NCBI GenBank assembly: GCA_039199225.1
Contig: JBCCSZ010000223.1
Coordinates: 1-13,488, forward strand
From: JBCCSZ01 sp039199225
GTDB lineage: Bacteria; Bacteroidota; Bacteroidia; Chitinophagales; Saprospiraceae
Direction: 5' to 3'
Length of the DNA: 13,488 nt
Shown: positions 11,849 through 13,488 of the stretch, piece by piece
How the letters are laid out: each line of letters begins with the position of its first letter
Position numbering within the stretch: position 1 is the first letter of the stretch
Translations under genes and position numbers: made by a program
The notes under the pieces: model-generated
The model's input: only the letters and a program-made list of their open reading frames with translations
Told to the model about the DNA's origin: nothing
Databases searched by the model: none

Positions 11849-13488
11849 ATGAGCACTACTTTCAAGAACTTTAAGCATCCCTATCCGATCAATAAGGACT
11901 ACTCGCAGAAAGCCGCCTATTTCTGCATGGAGTTCGGCATCGATCAGGCATTGAAGATATATTCTGGAGGACTGGGATATTTGGCGGGTTCCCACATGCG
12001 TTCTGCCTATGAGCTGCGCCAGGCGATGGTCGGCATCGGTATTCTCTGGAAATATGGATACTACGACCAGACGCGCCGGGGCGACCAAACAATGGAGTCA
12101 CAATTCATTGAAAAGAACTACAGCTTCCTAGTAGATACAGGAATTAAATTTAAAATCAATATCGACAGGCACCCTGTCACCATCAAGGCATATTACTTGC
12201 CGCCAGAGGTCTTTGGAACAGCGCCTTTGTTCCTGCTGTCGACAGACCTGCCGGAAAATGATTGGCTGGCACAGACGATCTGCCACCGCTTGTACGACAG
12301 CAATGTAGCGACCAAAGTAGCGCAGTGTATCCTCTTGGGCGTCGGCGGTGCCAAATTGCTGGACATCCTCGGCTATGCGCCTGACGTTTACCACCTCAAT
12401 GAAGCACATGCCTTGCCAGCTGCCTTTTATTTGTACAAGCAGTTGGGCGATATGGAGTCCGTTCGCAACAAACTCATTTTTACAACCCATACGCCAGTAG
12501 AGGCGGGTAATGAAAAGCACGACATCCGTTTGTTGGATAAATTGGGCTTTTTTGCGGATTTACCTTTGGGAACGGTGCGCCACCTGACCGGTACAGATGG
12601 AGAAGTGTTCAACCATTCGTTGGTAGCATTGCGCATGTCATTCTTATCCAATGGCGTATCCAAGATTCATGGGGAGGTGGCTCGGCAGATGTGGGGCAAG
12701 TTCAATGGAATCTGCCCGATTACCCACATCACCAATGCGCAAAACAAGAAATACTGGTCGGATAAGATCATGGATGAGGCCCTGGAAAATGGAGATGATA
12801 AAACGCTCTTGAGCCGCAAACATTGGCTGAAGCAAAAGCTTTTCAACCTGGTAGCAGATCAGACAGGGAAGATTTTTGATCCCAATGCTTTGACCATCGT
12901 GTGGGCCAGACGTTTTGCCGGATACAAGCGGGCCGATCTCATCACCCGCGACCTGGAACGCTTCGAGCGCATCATTCGCAGTGCCGAGCGTCCCGTTCAG
13001 ATCATTTGGGCCGGCAAGCCTTATCCCACCGATTACGATGCCCTGAGCGTCTTCAATGGGTTGGTACACCTCAGCAAGAAATACCGAAACTGTGCGGTGG
13101 TTGTCGGTTACGAGTTGGCTTTGTCCAAAAAACTCAAGCAAGGCTCAGATGTATGGCTGAACACGCCGCGTATCCCACGGGAAGCCTCCGGTACCAGTGG
13201 TATGACGGCTGCCATGAACGCAAGTGTCAACTTTTCGACCTTCGACGGATGGGTGCCTGAGTTCTCCAATCACGGCCACAATGCCTATGTCGTCCCCAAG
13301 GCCGATAGCAGTAGGCCGCATCACGAAGTAGACCAGCTCGATTTGACGAATTTGCTGGATGTACTCGAAAATGAGATCATTCCGACTTATTACGATAAGC
13401 CGAAGAAGTGGTTGGAAATTGTCAAGAACAGCATGCGGGAGGTCGTACCGTTTTTCGATTCTGACCGGATGGCTGGCGAATACTATAC
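11849..13488 (+). CDS. GT35 alpha-glucan phosphorylase homologue, 5' part (3' end outside window), PLP lysine replaced
   Basis: The frame is open from ATG 11849 to the window end: 546 codons and two bases. GT35 hallmarks, in order: KAAYFCMEFG (21-30), SGGLGYLAG (39-47), HLNEAHALPAAF (from His182), IFTTHTPVEAGNE (His214), VSKIHGEVARQMW, ARRFAGYKR (Arg354, Lys360), IIWAGKPYPTDYD, SDVWLNTPRIPREASG. The enzyme family splits terminal glucose from glycogen with phosphate, giving glucose 1-phosphate, using pyridoxal phosphate bound to a lysine in EASGTxxMK. Here the motif reads EASGTSGMT, with Thr453 (ACG at 13205-13207). Other usually conserved spots also differ (TNAQN for TNGVH, GKPYP for GKAHP). 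The protein lacks the N-terminal DUF3417 of longer bacterial forms. It is therefore a member of the fold whose phosphorylase activity is doubtful. The gene is not tightly linked to the genes upstream. Confidence 0.85.
   Translation, partial: MSTTFKNFKHPYPINKDYSQKAAYFCMEFGIDQALKIYSGGLGYLAGSHMRSAYELRQAMVGIGILWKYGYYDQTRRGDQTMESQFIEKNYSFLVDTGIKFKINIDRHPVTIKAYYLPPEVFGTAPLFLLSTDLPENDWLAQTICHRLYDSNVATKVAQCILLGVGGAKLLDILGYAPDVYHLNEAHALPAAFYLYKQLGDMESVRNKLIFTTHTPVEAGNEKHDIRLLDKLGFFADLPLGTVRHLTGTDGEVFNHSLVALRMSFLSNGVSKIHGEVARQMWGKFNGICPITHITNAQNKKYWSDKIMDEALENGDDKTLLSRKHWLKQKLFNLVADQTGKIFDPNALTIVWARRFAGYKRADLITRDLERFERIIRSAERPVQIIWAGKPYPTDYDALSVFNGLVHLSKKYRNCAVVVGYELALSKKLKQGSDVWLNTPRIPREASGTSGMTAAMNASVNFSTFDGWVPEFSNHGHNAYVVPKADSSRPHHEVDQLDLTNLLDVLENEIIPTYYDKPKKWLEIVKNSMREVVPFFDSDRMAGEYY

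Overview
The window looks like a chromosomal segment from a member of the Bacteroidota, possibly the Saprospiria/Cytophagia side. Three things point there. Promoter-like boxes fit the Bacteroidota -33/-7 pattern (TTG, then TAnnTTTG) rather than the E. coli one. Most starts lack a clear Shine-Dalgarno sequence. Several products resemble families I know mainly from this phylum: a membrane-anchored winged-helix regulator with a sensor domain between two membrane helices, a short GT35 phosphorylase-like protein, and stand-alone SCP2 and NA37-type proteins. The organism assignment is inference. I see no transposase, phage gene or CRISPR array.

Layout: (1) 1-602 is the 3' part of an MlaF-type ABC ATPase, cut by the window edge. 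(2) 698-1587 holds two minus-strand genes for a small membrane protein and a secreted protein, ending in a good terminator. (3) 1588-2334 is mostly non-coding, with short ORF-like stretches and strong dyads. (4) 2252-2448 is a complete tRNA-Leu(GAG) unit with promoter-like boxes and a terminator. (5) 2472-5386 is a compact four-gene run: zinc-free medium-chain reductase, SCP2 sterol-carrier protein, transglutaminase-like protein and TesB thioesterase, which suggests lipid or acyl-CoA handling. (6) 5389-6855 is a divergent pair: a small secreted four-cysteine protein and a membrane winged-helix regulator, with helically phased TGTAAA repeats between them. (7) 7103-8389 (minus) is a 428-residue LEA/apolipoprotein-like repeat protein with an internal 126-bp tandem duplication. 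(8) 8576-10703 is a tight run of an NA37-type nucleoid-associated protein, a HEAT-like protein (probably TTG start) and a Nudix hydrolase. (9) 10704-10801 is an almost guanine-free repeat spacer. (10) 10802-11491 is a protein resembling the N-terminal region of McrB-type proteins but without an AAA domain. (11) 11849-13488 is the 5' part of a GT35 alpha-glucan phosphorylase homologue running off the window, with Thr where the PLP-binding lysine is expected.

The best candidates for new biology are the phosphorylase homologue lacking the PLP lysine, the regulator/secreted-protein pair with its candidate operator, the lipid cluster built around stand-alone SCP2, and the LEA-like repeat protein. 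No database search was possible; family names rest on motifs read by eye.
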